Source of the DNA: Muribaculaceae bacterium
Lineage (GTDB): Bacteria; Bacteroidota; Bacteroidia; Bacteroidales; Muribaculaceae
Direction of reading: 5' to 3'
Assembly: GCA_022510385.1 (NCBI GenBank)
Contig: JAFLTQ010000006.1
Location: 1 to 64,000, forward strand
DNA length: 64,000 nt
The first letter of the stretch is position 1; each line of letters begins with the position of its first letter. The notes beneath the pieces are model-generated. The model did not search any database and was not told where the DNA came from. It saw only the letters and a list, made by a program, of their open reading frames with translations. Positions 19,182 through 27,983 of this stretch are shown here, in pieces. Both the position numbers and the translations under genes were made by a program.

Positions 19182-19946
19182 TCACAACAAATAAAGACTT
19201 AACTCCAGCCCTTCGGGAGAGAGGCGGGCATAGCTGAAAGTGCGGATCCATTCCCCCAAGACAATCATTTCACAACCGTCGGCGATTTCTTCCCTGCTCA
19301 AAATATGGATATGTCCGAAGATAAAGTAGTCTATATCCGGATGTTCCCGATGATAACCGACCGCAAATTCACGCAGATTTTTAAGCAGATTCTCGTCGGG
19401 GATTCCTCTTTCTTCTCCCCCTTTGCGGCTGTGGGCGCTCCAGTTGTAAGCAAACGGGACTGTCCAACGCGGATGTATGCCTTCGAATAACCATTGGCAA
19501 AAACGACTGCGGAAAAGGGATCGGATGAATCTGAAAGAGGGGGCCAATTTGCCTACACCATCGCCATGGTTGAGAAAAATTTTCTTACCGTAGATTTCTT
19601 CAATGAGTGTCCCGTCTCTAACCTCAATTCCTAATTCTTTCGGGAGATAATCGAATATCCAGATGTCATGGTTCCCCTTTAGCCATACGATTTTAATGCC
19701 TGAGTCGGAGAGTTCCGCCAATTTTCCGAAAAATCTGACATATCCCCTTGGGACTACATAGCGGTATTCATACCAATAGTCGAGGATATCTCCAAGCAGA
19801 TAAATAGCATCGGCTTTATCTTTGATGGAGTCGAGAAATCTGACGATACGCAATTCGCTTTCTCTGGAATCTGCCATATAGGGGGCTCCGAGATGCAAAT
19901 CGCTCAGGAAATATGTGGCTTTGGATGTTTCGATAGGTTTAGAGAT
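19182..19946 (-). CDS. lpxH: UDP-2,3-diacylglucosamine diphosphatase, start unclear
   Basis: Lipid A pathway calcineurin-type phosphohydrolase that cleaves UDP-2,3-diacylglucosamine to lipid X and UMP. Metal-ligand motifs are visible: SDLHLGA (first Asp and His), GDILDYW, KGNHD, NHGDG and FGHIH. The start is a problem. The first usable in-frame start, TTG at 19898, lies after the essential Asp of SDLH. The frame is open up to a TAA at 19947-19949, but that extension has no ATG, GTG or TTG. An ATG at 19956 is out of frame by one base, and removing one base of the run at 19946-19948 would restore MRLISKPIETSK followed by the motif. I give the open frame from 19946. Confidence 0.85.
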   Translation of the reverse strand: MSKPIETSKATYFLSDLHLGAPYMADSRESELRIVRFLDSIKDKADAIYLLGDILDYWYEYRYVVPRGYVRFFGKLAELSDSGIKIVWLKGNHDIWIFDYLPKELGIEVRDGTLIEEIYGKKIFLNHGDGVGKLAPSFRFIRSLFRSRFCQWLFEGIHPRWTVPFAYNWSAHSRKGGEERGIPDENLLKNLREFAVGYHREHPDIDYFIFGHIHILSREEIADGCEMIVLGEWIRTFSYARLSPEGLELSLYLL

Positions 19947-19994
19947 TTAGCCGCATGGCGAAAACCAAAGGATGGAAATCTGCGGATTAGACTG

Positions 19995-20021
19995 CAAATA
20001 TACGGGAATTTATTAAATTTG
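19995..20021. promoter_or_regulatory. Divergent -7 elements for lpxH and DUF1599 gene
   Basis: CAAATATA at 19995-20002 is TATATTTG on the - strand and would start transcription roughly 30 bases before the ATG at 19956 upstream of lpxH. TAAATTTG at 20014-20021 is the + strand element for the DUF1599 gene, 29 bases before its start. Neither has a clear -33 TTTG at ideal spacing. Confidence 0.45.
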
Positions 20022-20049
20022 CAGTATAACTATAGCATATAAGATAAAT

Positions 20050-20643
20050 ATGGCAGATAAATTGGATTGCGTGGGTGATGATAAGAAATTAGACAGGGCA
20101 AACGCCAATACAATCAAGGATTTTGAAATTGCAATCAGCAAGTGTCGGGAGATTTTTGAAAAGAAACTAAAGGATTACGGCACATCTTGGCGAGTGATGC
20201 GTCCGTCGAGCCTGACCGACCAGATCTATATAAAGGCACGCCGGATACGCAGCATCGAAGAGAAAGGAGATGACAATATGAAGGTGAAGGAGGGAGTTAT
20301 CCCGGAATTCATCGGTATTGTCAATTATTGCGCCATAGCCCTCATACAACTTGAGAAAGGGAGCGGGGAGAAAATAGATGTGGAAGAGGCTCTCAAGCTC
20401 TACGACCGTGAAATCAAGGCCTCTACTTCCCTTATGCTCGACAAAAACCATGATTATGACGAGGCCTGGCGTCAGATGAGGGTTTCCAGTTTCACGGATA
20501 TAATCCTTCAGAAATTACTCCGCACAAAGGAGATTGAGAGTCATGACGGGAAGACGCTCATCAGTGAGGGGATAGATGCCAATTATCGCGACATTATCAA
20601 TTATGCCCTCTTCGCACTTATAAAGTTAGCAGAGCAGGGATAG
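20050..20643 (+). CDS. DUF1599 domain protein
   Basis: A 197-residue cytoplasmic protein of unknown function. It consists of two tandem copies of one module: the first around residues 30-110 (KKLKDYGTSWRVMRPSSLTDQI) and the second around 118-195 (DKNHDYDEAWRQMRVSSFTDII). Each copy ends in a YREIINYALFALI-like helix. This duplicated D-Y-x-x-x-W-R-x-M-R layout defines DUF1599, common in Bacteroidetes. Nucleotide-pyrophosphatase (MazG-like) relatives are known for helical folds of this type, but no function is established. Confidence 0.85.
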   Translation: MADKLDCVGDDKKLDRANANTIKDFEIAISKCREIFEKKLKDYGTSWRVMRPSSLTDQIYIKARRIRSIEEKGDDNMKVKEGVIPEFIGIVNYCAIALIQLEKGSGEKIDVEEALKLYDREIKASTSLMLDKNHDYDEAWRQMRVSSFTDIILQKLLRTKEIESHDGKTLISEGIDANYRDIINYALFALIKLAEQG

Positions 20644-20674
20644 GGAATAGTTGGCCGAAATTTTAACATAAATT

Positions 20675-21808
20675 GTGGAACGGGCTCTAAGAATCATAAC
20701 CTGGTTGCTGCGCATAGTTTGCGGCGGACTCTTCATCTTCTCGGGGTTTGTAAAAGCCATCGACCCGTGGGGCACAATCTTCAAGGTTGAAGAATACCTG
20801 AATGCTTTCGGTTTTCCACTACCGGTGGCATTGATGCGCTTAGGAGTTTTTGCATTATGTGCAGTGGAGTTTGTGGTGGGTTGTTTTCTTGCCATAGGAT
20901 GTTTCCGCAAGTCATGTCCGGTGTTTGCCGGCTTGATAATGGTGTTTATGCTCCCGCTCTCCTTGTGGATAGCGATGGAGAATCCGGTGGGTGATTGCGG
21001 ATGTTTCGGGGATGCAGTTGTAATCTCGAATTGGGCCACATTCTGGAAAAACGTTGTTTTGACGGCAGGGATCATATGGCTTATCAAATATAATCTTCTG
21101 GGAATATGTCTTATCACCCCGGCTGTGCAATGGCTTGCTGTTGTGGCCTCAGGATGCTTTATAGTGGCCATAGAACTGATAGGTTATTTTTATCAACCCC
21201 TTATAGATTTCCGCTCTTTCCCGGAGGGGACGGCTCTTTTTGCCGATAACAATGATGCAGATTCGGAGGGAATCGACGTTTTCGATGTCGACACCGGGGA
21301 TGATATGAATGAGGAGGCCGTTTCTACAGGAAAGGAATTGGTAGTGATGATGCCGAATGTTGCATACGTATCGCCCTCTACGACGTGGAAACTCAATTCA
21401 CTCTATGAATGGTCGCAGGACAACGGTGTGAAGATGATAGGGATAGTGTCAGGGAGCCGTGAGGAGATAGATGAATGGGAAGACCTCTCGATGGCTTCAT
21501 ATCCGATATATCTGGCAGATGACACGGCCATCAAGGAGGTAGTGAGAGGGAATCCGGGAGTAGTTTATCTCGATGATGGGAAGATAGTATGGAAATCCAC
21601 TCTCAGTGCGATAGATATCGATGATTTTCTTGATCCGGGAGTGTCGCGGGATGCCGGCACGTTTGCGAGTGATAATGAGCGGTTCTTGTGGAACTGCACC
21701 CTTATCTATCTTTTGGTGATGGCTTTTTTGGTGTTTATCTCATTCACACCACGCATGGCCAGGATGTTGGTGCGAATCGGGTCGACGCGTGGTGTCAGAC
21801 ACCATTGA
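20675..21808 (+). CDS. BT_3928-type DoxX-like membrane protein
   Basis: A 377-residue inner-membrane protein in the family NCBI calls BT_3928. The N-terminal half is a DoxX/MauE-like four-helix membrane domain (about 8-170) containing GGLFIFSGFVKAIDPWG and a Cys pair in GDCGCFGD. The C-terminal soluble part (about 225-330) has thioredoxin-like strand order (ELVVMMPNVAYV, then VKMIGIVSG, then GNPGVVYL) but no CxxC; that position reads VSPSTTW. A final membrane segment lies near 340-360. The start is GTG at 20675, 31 bases after the preceding gene. A redox or electron-transfer role is inference. Confidence 0.82.
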   Translation: MERALRIITWLLRIVCGGLFIFSGFVKAIDPWGTIFKVEEYLNAFGFPLPVALMRLGVFALCAVEFVVGCFLAIGCFRKSCPVFAGLIMVFMLPLSLWIAMENPVGDCGCFGDAVVISNWATFWKNVVLTAGIIWLIKYNLLGICLITPAVQWLAVVASGCFIVAIELIGYFYQPLIDFRSFPEGTALFADNNDADSEGIDVFDVDTGDDMNEEAVSTGKELVVMMPNVAYVSPSTTWKLNSLYEWSQDNGVKMIGIVSGSREEIDEWEDLSMASYPIYLADDTAIKEVVRGNPGVVYLDDGKIVWKSTLSAIDIDDFLDPGVSRDAGTFASDNERFLWNCTLIYLLVMAFLVFISFTPRMARMLVRIGSTRGVRHH

Positions 21809-21883
21809 AAAAATATATAATTTTGGGAAAATGATAGGGGAGAGGAAGAAAATTGATTAATTTTGCTAAAATTGGAGAATTAT

Positions 21884-22540
21884 ATGGAAATAATAAATCT
21901 CGAAGAGCAACCCAGTTTGCTCAACCGATATATACGTGAATTGCGCGATGTAACCATCCAGGGTGATCCCCTCCGATTCCGCAAAAACCTTGAGAGGATA
22001 GGCGAGATCATGGCATACGAGATCTCCAAACGCCTTAACTACCATGAAGAGGAGGTGACAACACCTTTGGCGACTGCAAAGGTGAAAGAGCCAAGCGACA
22101 AGATTGTTTTGGCCACTATATTGCGGGCCGGTCTCCCATTCCATCTTGGTTTTCTGAATTATTTCGACAGGGCAGAGAACGCATTTGTGAGCGCCTATCG
22201 AAAATATCGCGAGAAGGGGGAAACCTTTGACGTATTGGTGGAATATCTGGCATCTGCTGATATTGAGGGTAAGACACTTATAATTGTCGACCCGATGTTG
22301 GCGACGGGGTCAAGTATGGAGTTGGGCTACCGTGCGTTGCTTAACAATGGTACGCCGGCGAAAATCCATGTGGCATCAGTGATCGCTTCGCAACAGGCCA
22401 TAGATTATGTGGCGAAGGTTTTTCCTGCTGACAAGACTACTGTGTGGAGTGCCGCAATAGATCCGGAAATTAATGCCCACAGCTATATAGTGCCGGGTCT
22501 CGGGGATGCCGGTGACTTGGCTTTTGGAGAGAAACTCTGA
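21884..22540 (+). CDS. upp: Uracil phosphoribosyltransferase
   Basis: Pyrimidine salvage: converts uracil and PRPP to UMP. About 218 residues from ATG at 21884, which I prefer to the TTG seven codons upstream because the family opens MEIINL. The PRPP-binding loop is LIIVDPMLATGSSM, and the uracil-binding C terminus is VPGLGDAGDLAFG. It is 26 bases upstream of recF, without metabolic connection. Confidence 0.95.
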   Translation: MEIINLEEQPSLLNRYIRELRDVTIQGDPLRFRKNLERIGEIMAYEISKRLNYHEEEVTTPLATAKVKEPSDKIVLATILRAGLPFHLGFLNYFDRAENAFVSAYRKYREKGETFDVLVEYLASADIEGKTLIIVDPMLATGSSMELGYRALLNNGTPAKIHVASVIASQQAIDYVAKVFPADKTTVWSAAIDPEINAHSYIVPGLGDAGDLAFGEKL

Positions 22541-22566
22541 GAGAAGAAATCGGGAGGGAATAAGAT

Positions 22567-23664
22567 ATGAGGCTTGAGAATATAGAGATATTGAACTTCA
22601 AGAACATCGGGAATACAAAGCTTGACTTTTCACCCGGTGTCAACTGTCTTTTGGGGATGAACGGCATGGGTAAGAGCAATCTTTTAGATGCCATCCATCT
22701 TCTGAGCATGGCGCGTTCCATGAGTTCATTGCCTGATTCATCTCTGCTCAAGCATGGAGAAGAATTGATGCTCGTGAAAGGGAGTTTCGCCACGGATGCC
22801 GGAGGGAGTGACACTATCAGCTGCGGACTCGCCAAGGGAAAGCGCAAGAGCTTGAAACGCAACGGCAAGGAGTATCAGAAACTCTCGGAACATATAGGCC
22901 GGTATCCGGTGGTCATATCCACGCCGGAAGATTCCCGGATAGTGTCAGGGAGCGGCGAGGAGCGCCGTAAATTGATGGATATGGTGATATCCCAGGCCGA
23001 CGCCCGATATATATCCGCCTTAATCAGATATAACAAGGCGTTGGAAAATCGTAACAAGATGTTGCGGGCAGGCGTGAAAGACAGCATCCTCTACGAATCT
23101 ATCGAGAAGACAATGACAGAGACGGCGGCAGTGATCCATGAAGCACGAAAGGAGTGGGTGGCAGCTATAACGCCGATAGTGGAGGAGATATATCAGAGAA
23201 TATCGGGAGGACGTGAAAAGACCGGGCTCAACTACAAGAGTTCACTGAATAGCGCCACGATGCAAGAAGTGCTTGATTCACATCGTGAAAAAGACCATAT
23301 ACTCGGATTCACTTCGGCAGGGGTGCATAGAGATGACCTTGAGACGAGTCTTGACGGTTACAGCCTTAGGGCATTGGGGAGCCAGGGTCAGCTGAAGAGC
23401 TTTGCCGTGGCTTTGCGGCTTGCCATCTATAGATACCTTAGAGAGAAAAAAGGAATGGTTCCTCTTTTACTGCTTGATGATATCTTCGACAAACTTGATT
23501 CCTCAAGGGTCGAGAATATTATGAGGGAAGTGAGCCGTGAAGGGGATTTCGGCCAGATATTTATTACCGATACCAACCGTAAGCATCTTGACGATATCCT
23601 TTCGGGAATCGAAGGGCCGAAGATTTTGATAAATGTTGAGGAGGGAGAATTCGAGGTGATATGA
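22567..23664 (+). CDS. recF: DNA repair protein RecF
   Basis: SMC-like ATPase that binds gapped DNA and helps load RecA. It has 365 residues. Walker A GMNGMGKS lies at about 30-37, the signature segment LGSQGQLKSFAVALRLA near 270, and Walker B PLLLLDDIFDKLD near 298-310. The stop overlaps the next start as ATGA (23661-23664). In this genome recF is unlinked to dnaA or gyrB within the window and instead heads recF-DUF721-thioesterase. Confidence 0.95.
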   Translation: MRLENIEILNFKNIGNTKLDFSPGVNCLLGMNGMGKSNLLDAIHLLSMARSMSSLPDSSLLKHGEELMLVKGSFATDAGGSDTISCGLAKGKRKSLKRNGKEYQKLSEHIGRYPVVISTPEDSRIVSGSGEERRKLMDMVISQADARYISALIRYNKALENRNKMLRAGVKDSILYESIEKTMTETAAVIHEARKEWVAAITPIVEEIYQRISGGREKTGLNYKSSLNSATMQEVLDSHREKDHILGFTSAGVHRDDLETSLDGYSLRALGSQGQLKSFAVALRLAIYRYLREKKGMVPLLLLDDIFDKLDSSRVENIMREVSREGDFGQIFITDTNRKHLDDILSGIEGPKILINVEEGEFEVI

Positions 23665-23954
23665 AAAGACATGAACCGGAGAGCATCGGGGATGTGATAC
23701 GGGTACTCCTCGAGGAGAGTTCCTTGGCCAACCGAATGGAAGAGCTCAGGGCTGCGAGGATGTGGAAAGGAATTGTCGGAGATTATATAGCGACTCAATG
23801 CAGCATACCGTTGGTGAGAAAAGGAGTTATGTTGATTGGAGTCCCGAATGCATCTCTGCGAAATGAATTGTATATCAGTCGGAGCACTCTTCGTCAGCTG
23901 ATCAACCAAAGTATAGGAAAAGAGATAATAACAGAGATAAAATTCACATCATGA
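23661..23954 (+). CDS. DciA-like DUF721 protein
   Basis: A 97-residue protein of the DUF721 family; relatives named DciA help load the replicative helicase. The layout is typical of the Bacteroidetes form: R-x-P/E-SIGDVIRVLLEESSL, a central RMWKGIVGDYIATQC, and strand-rich LMIGVPNASLRNELYISRS. It overlaps both neighbours by four bases (ATGA), so its translation is coupled to recF, and a link to DNA metabolism is reasonable. Confidence 0.85.
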   Translation: MKRHEPESIGDVIRVLLEESSLANRMEELRAARMWKGIVGDYIATQCSIPLVRKGVMLIGVPNASLRNELYISRSTLRQLINQSIGKEIITEIKFTS

Positions 23955-24388
23955 ACCCAAAAGAGTTGCCGGCATTGGAGATATTCCGCCATCGGGAGCC
24001 AATCCAGCTCCGTTTCAGTGATATCGACGTGGTAGGCCATGTCAATAACATCAACTTTTTCTCCTATTACGACACGGGGAAGGCGGCTTTTATGACCAAT
24101 GTTTTGGGTAAAAACATCAACTGGGATGAGGTGGATACAGTGGTGGCAAATGTAGACTGTGCCTTTATCGCTCCGATATTGTGGGGTGAGAAAATAGAGG
24201 TTCTGACGGCATGCGTGGGGATACACGACAAGAGCTTCAGGTTGCTTCAGATGTTGCGCAATAGTGAAAGCGGGGAGGTAAAGTCGGTGTGTGAGACAGT
24301 GATGGTGTCATTTGATCCGGCCACCCAGAAGGTGGCACCGCTGAGCGAAGCCTGGCGTAATGCGCTAGGGGAAGTGATAAGTAAATAA
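23951..24388 (+). CDS. Acyl-CoA thioesterase (YbgC/FadM-like hot-dog)
   Basis: A 145-residue hot-dog-fold thioesterase. The catalytic region reads IQLRFSDIDVVGHVNNINFFSY, with the conserved Asp and His-x-Asn of the 4-hydroxybenzoyl-CoA thioesterase family. The natural acyl substrate is unknown. It is the last gene of the recF-DUF721 unit (ATGA overlap). Confidence 0.88.
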   Translation: MNPKELPALEIFRHREPIQLRFSDIDVVGHVNNINFFSYYDTGKAAFMTNVLGKNINWDEVDTVVANVDCAFIAPILWGEKIEVLTACVGIHDKSFRLLQMLRNSESGEVKSVCETVMVSFDPATQKVAPLSEAWRNALGEVISK

Positions 24389-24407
24389 GTAAGATAGAAA
24401 GCTGACT

Positions 24408-24423
24408 ACGCGACCTTTCGCGT
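24408..24423. repeat. REP-like palindrome copy 1
   Basis: ACGCGACCTTTCGCGT forms a hairpin (TACGCGA/TCGCGTA with loop CCTT when the flanking bases are included). It differs by one base from the palindrome core at 28079-28094. It lies in the gap between the thioesterase and the TPR-like gene. Confidence 0.6.
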
Positions 24424-24474
24424 AAACCGAATATAGGAGGCTTAAAAAAGAGTGAGAGAGGACAAAGAAGATTT

Positions 24475-25317
24475 ATGAAACAAATAGAACTGAATTTAAA
24501 CTTTGATGGCTTATCGGAGGAAAGCGCAGCAAAATTACGGAAGAGTCTTGACTACCGTAAAGAGGCCGGTGAATATATAAAGGAGGGAAAATATCTTGAG
24601 GCAATGGAGCGCACCGTCGCCGCATTGAAGAATATGCGAGAGTTCCCGGATTATCAAAACCCGGAGTTCCGGATGTTGCTTGTGGCGATCCTTTTTGATC
24701 TCGCCGAACTCCATTATAGCTTGAAAAACTATAAACGGAGCGAGAAAGAGGTAGAGATGCTCTTCAAAGTTTTAGATCCTTTGGTGAAGGATGATGACGA
24801 GCGTTTCGGCGAGTATCATATCCTTGCCATGGAACTCTCCACGAGGATCCTGCGGAGCCGCAGGAAGGCTATGGATTTGTTGGTGAAACAACAGATCACT
24901 ACCGGATTGCTCCTTGAGAAAGTGAATTCGGGAATAGTTGCTGCCACCGACAAGTTGGTGGATAGTCTGTGTGAGACTGCCCGGTTGTTGGCTGCTACGG
25001 GTGATGTGCGCGGAGCATTGAAATTTTACGCCGAGGCTATAAAATATTCAAAGAAGCGTACCGGCAAGGTAACTCCCAAGGAGGTTAAGATGAGTATGGA
25101 AATGGCATCAGTGATGATGCGCCTGAAAAATCTGCAACCGCGTGCAAAGCGTCTTCTCAATACAATACTGCCGCATGCAGTGGCATTGAAACTTCCGGAG
25201 TTGCAGCAGGATATTATCTCGCTGATAGAGATGCTTGATGAGACGGAAGAGCCGGAATCTACCTGGAGAGTATTCCTGCATAAAGTAATCACGGGATCTT
25301 ATCGCAAGAAGAAGTGA
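24475..25317 (+). CDS. TPR-like helical protein, function unknown
   Basis: A 280-residue cytoplasmic protein with no signal peptide or membrane segment. It is almost entirely helical with repeat-like blocks (YRKEAGEYIKEGKYLEAMERT near 22-42, LFDLAELHYSLKNYKRSEKE near 77-96, GDVRGALKFYAEAIKYSKKR near 182-201), which fit tetratricopeptide-type repeats. No catalytic motif was seen. It probably mediates protein contacts; I do not recognise a named family. Confidence 0.65.
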   Translation: MKQIELNLNFDGLSEESAAKLRKSLDYRKEAGEYIKEGKYLEAMERTVAALKNMREFPDYQNPEFRMLLVAILFDLAELHYSLKNYKRSEKEVEMLFKVLDPLVKDDDERFGEYHILAMELSTRILRSRRKAMDLLVKQQITTGLLLEKVNSGIVAATDKLVDSLCETARLLAATGDVRGALKFYAEAIKYSKKRTGKVTPKEVKMSMEMASVMMRLKNLQPRAKRLLNTILPHAVALKLPELQQDIISLIEMLDETEEPESTWRVFLHKVITGSYRKKK

Positions 25318-25363
25318 TAGAGGGTAACATTCCTTGAGATAAAAGTTCAATTAGAAAAAAATT

Positions 25364-25849
25364 ATGGCAACAGAATTAAATAAAGGGAAGGAACTTGAGA
25401 TAGTGCGTCTACCCCATTATGTAAGAGGAAAATTCTACGTGTTTTCAGCGAAATGGAATGATGACGTTGTAGGGAAACTGCGCGAAGGGTGCATAGAAAC
25501 ACTTCTGTCAGCCGGTGTGAAGGCTGAGAATATAGTATGGCGGGAAGTTCCCGGCACAGTTGAACTCATCTATGGTGCAGCCTCCGTGATAGAACATTTT
25601 GAACCGGCGGCAGTCATCATCTTGGGTTGTGTCATAAGAGGCGATACTCCTCACTTCGACTATGTTTGCCATATAGCTTCGGAGGGAACTGCACTCCTCA
25701 ACAGTCGAGGGAAAGCACCGGTGATTTTCGGGGTTCTGACAGTGGAGAACCGTGAACAGGCCCTGGCACGCGCCGGAGGAGAATTGGGCAACAAAGGGTC
25801 GGAGGCCGCCGTGGCCGCCATAGAGATGGCAAGCCTGTTGTTGGAATGA
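25364..25849 (+). CDS. ribH: 6,7-dimethyl-8-ribityllumazine synthase
   Basis: Penultimate step of riboflavin synthesis: condenses 5-amino-6-ribitylaminouracil with dihydroxybutanone phosphate. It has 161 residues, the usual size. Substrate-binding motifs are VPGTVELIYGA, ILGCVIRGDTPHFDYV (with catalytic His) and FGVLTVENREQA. No FMN riboswitch was recognised in the 46-base gap upstream. It is 10 bases before the (p)ppGpp synthetase gene. Confidence 0.95.
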   Translation: MATELNKGKELEIVRLPHYVRGKFYVFSAKWNDDVVGKLREGCIETLLSAGVKAENIVWREVPGTVELIYGAASVIEHFEPAAVIILGCVIRGDTPHFDYVCHIASEGTALLNSRGKAPVIFGVLTVENREQALARAGGELGNKGSEAAVAAIEMASLLLE

Positions 25850-25859
25850 AAGATTATAA

Positions 25860-27983
25860 ATGACAGATAATAAGGGATATTCACCATTTTTGCAACCGGT
25901 AGAGGGGGCTACATCCTACGAAGATAAGGTAGTGGATGCGGCCTTCCGCGACTTGTTGAAATGCTATGTGGAAAGCAACCATCGGAAGAAGGTTGAAATC
26001 ATTGAGAAGGCATTCAAGTTTGCAAAGGAGGCACATAAAGGGGCCAGGAGGCGCAGCGGAGAACCTTATATACTACATCCGATAGCTGTGGCTCGTATTG
26101 TCGTGGAGGAATTAGGGCTCGGGTCTACCTCCATATGTGCAGCCTTGTTGCATGACGTGATAGAGGATACCGCTTACACACGCGAAGATATAGAAATAGC
26201 ATTCGGAAAGAGGATTGCTGATATAGTGGAGGGGGTTACAAAAATCTCCGGTGGTATTTTCGGTGACAAGGCATCAGTTCAGGCAGAAAGTTTCCGCAAG
26301 TTGCTTCTGTCGATGAGCACTGATATAAGAGTAATACTGGTCAAGATGGCCGACAGGCTCCACAATATGCGCACTTTAGGTAGCCTTAGGCCCGAAAAAC
26401 AGTTTAAGATAGCGGGGGAGACCCTATATGTCTACGCCCCATTGGCTCATAGGTTAGGACTCAGTAAAATAAAATATGAACTTGAAGACTTGGCCTTCAA
26501 ATATGAACATCCTCAGAAATACCGGGAAATTATCGAGAAGATAAACGAGACGGAGGAACATCGCGAGGCAATAGTGGAGAAATTCGTGACTCCGATACGT
26601 AGAATGCTTGATGAAGCCGGCTTCAAATATGAGATAAAGGCCAGGGTGAAAAGTGCCTATTCCATCTATAAGAAGATGGAGAACAAAAAGATACCCTTTG
26701 AGGAGATTTATGATGTTTATGCGGTAAGGGTAATCTTCGAGAATGATGATGATAGTCTCGAGAAATTAAGGTGCTGGCAGATCTATACCTTCTTTACAGA
26801 GGGTCATAAACTGCATCCGGAACGATTGAGAGACTGGGTATCGGTTCCGAAAGCGAATGGATACCGGGCATTGCACCTGACGGCCATGGGACCGGAAGGA
26901 AAATGGATAGAGGTGCAGATACGTTCCCGGAAGATGGACGAGATTGCCGAATTGGGGTATGCGGCACATTGGAAATATAAAGATGGAGTGAATGAGGATG
27001 AGACTGAACTTGACACCTGGATGAACACCATCAAGGATATCCTTGCCCATCCGGAGCCGAATGCTCTCGATTTCCTCGACACTATAAAGCTGAATCTTTT
27101 CTCTACGGAGATCTATGTCTTCACTCCGAAAGGGGATTTGCTGACATTGCCAAAGGGTGCTACCGTTTTGGATATGGCATTTGCGATCCATAGTCAGCTT
27201 GGACTTCACTGTATGGCAGGGAAAATAAGTCATAAGCTTGTGCCGTTGAGTCATGAGCTTCAGAGCGGAGATCAGGTGGAGTTAATCACCTCCAATAGTA
27301 GGATCCCGACCCCGGAATGGATGGACTTCTGCCACACGGCGAAAGCAAAGACGAGAATAAGAACATTTCTGAAAAAGGCAAACAATGTGGAAATCCTGAC
27401 TCCTGAGGAGATGGAGAGGATTGCCACTCCGGAAAGCAGTCAGGAGGAGAAACGTTCGTTAGTGAAACGTCTGTTGCGAAATCCTTTCTCCTCCAAGAAG
27501 AAAAAGGGGGAAAAGAAATCGCCGAAGATCGACCGCGGGAAGGTTTTCAGACTCTATCCCGATGACAAAGAGCCCAACTATCACATAGAAACATGTTGCT
27601 CACCGTTGCCGGGAGATGAGGTTTTGGGATTTGTAAATGAGGATGAGGAGGTGGTGCTTCATAAGGTTGAGTGCCCTATAGCAATGAGGTTGAAAAGTGT
27701 CTATGGGTCACGCTTAGTGATGACTGAATGGGGCGGCTCATCCTCCCGTTTCATGGCAAGTGTAGAGCTTGACGGGATAGACCGGAGAGGAATTTTGGAA
27801 GAGATAGTAGACCTTGTGTCACACAAATTTGACATTAATATTCGTTCTATGAATATATCGACGAGTCAGGAGGTTTTTCATTGCGAGATGTCATTTTTTA
27901 CAGACACGGCAGAAAGGGTAGATAATTTGTGTGAGAGTCTGCTCCATCTTAAAGGGATAAAGTTTGCCCATAGGAAGGGGTAG
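25860..27983 (+). CDS. Bifunctional (p)ppGpp synthetase/hydrolase (Rsh)
   Basis: Stringent-response enzyme of the RelA/SpoT family, 707 residues. The HD hydrolase domain is intact (ILHPIAVARI and HDVIEDT at about 98-104, plus VKMADRLHNMRTL). The synthetase domain has KIPFEEIYDVYAVR and PKANGYRALHL. It is followed by TGS (IYVFTPKGDLLTLPKGATVL) and a C-terminal ACT domain (VELDGIDRRGILEEIV). Both active sites look intact, so it is likely bifunctional. The 7-nt repeat block begins a few bases after its stop. Confidence 0.95.
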   Translation: MTDNKGYSPFLQPVEGATSYEDKVVDAAFRDLLKCYVESNHRKKVEIIEKAFKFAKEAHKGARRRSGEPYILHPIAVARIVVEELGLGSTSICAALLHDVIEDTAYTREDIEIAFGKRIADIVEGVTKISGGIFGDKASVQAESFRKLLLSMSTDIRVILVKMADRLHNMRTLGSLRPEKQFKIAGETLYVYAPLAHRLGLSKIKYELEDLAFKYEHPQKYREIIEKINETEEHREAIVEKFVTPIRRMLDEAGFKYEIKARVKSAYSIYKKMENKKIPFEEIYDVYAVRVIFENDDDSLEKLRCWQIYTFFTEGHKLHPERLRDWVSVPKANGYRALHLTAMGPEGKWIEVQIRSRKMDEIAELGYAAHWKYKDGVNEDETELDTWMNTIKDILAHPEPNALDFLDTIKLNLFSTEIYVFTPKGDLLTLPKGATVLDMAFAIHSQLGLHCMAGKISHKLVPLSHELQSGDQVELITSNSRIPTPEWMDFCHTAKAKTRIRTFLKKANNVEILTPEEMERIATPESSQEEKRSLVKRLLRNPFSSKKKKGEKKSPKIDRGKVFRLYPDDKEPNYHIETCCSPLPGDEVLGFVNEDEEVVLHKVECPIAMRLKSVYGSRLVMTEWGGSSSRFMASVELDGIDRRGILEEIVDLVSHKFDINIRSMNISTSQEVFHCEMSFFTDTAERVDNLCESLLHLKGIKFAHRKG

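Noticed and set aside
25318-25363. FMN riboswitch before ribH
   Set aside because: The gap is only 46 bases and has no recognisable RFN element.
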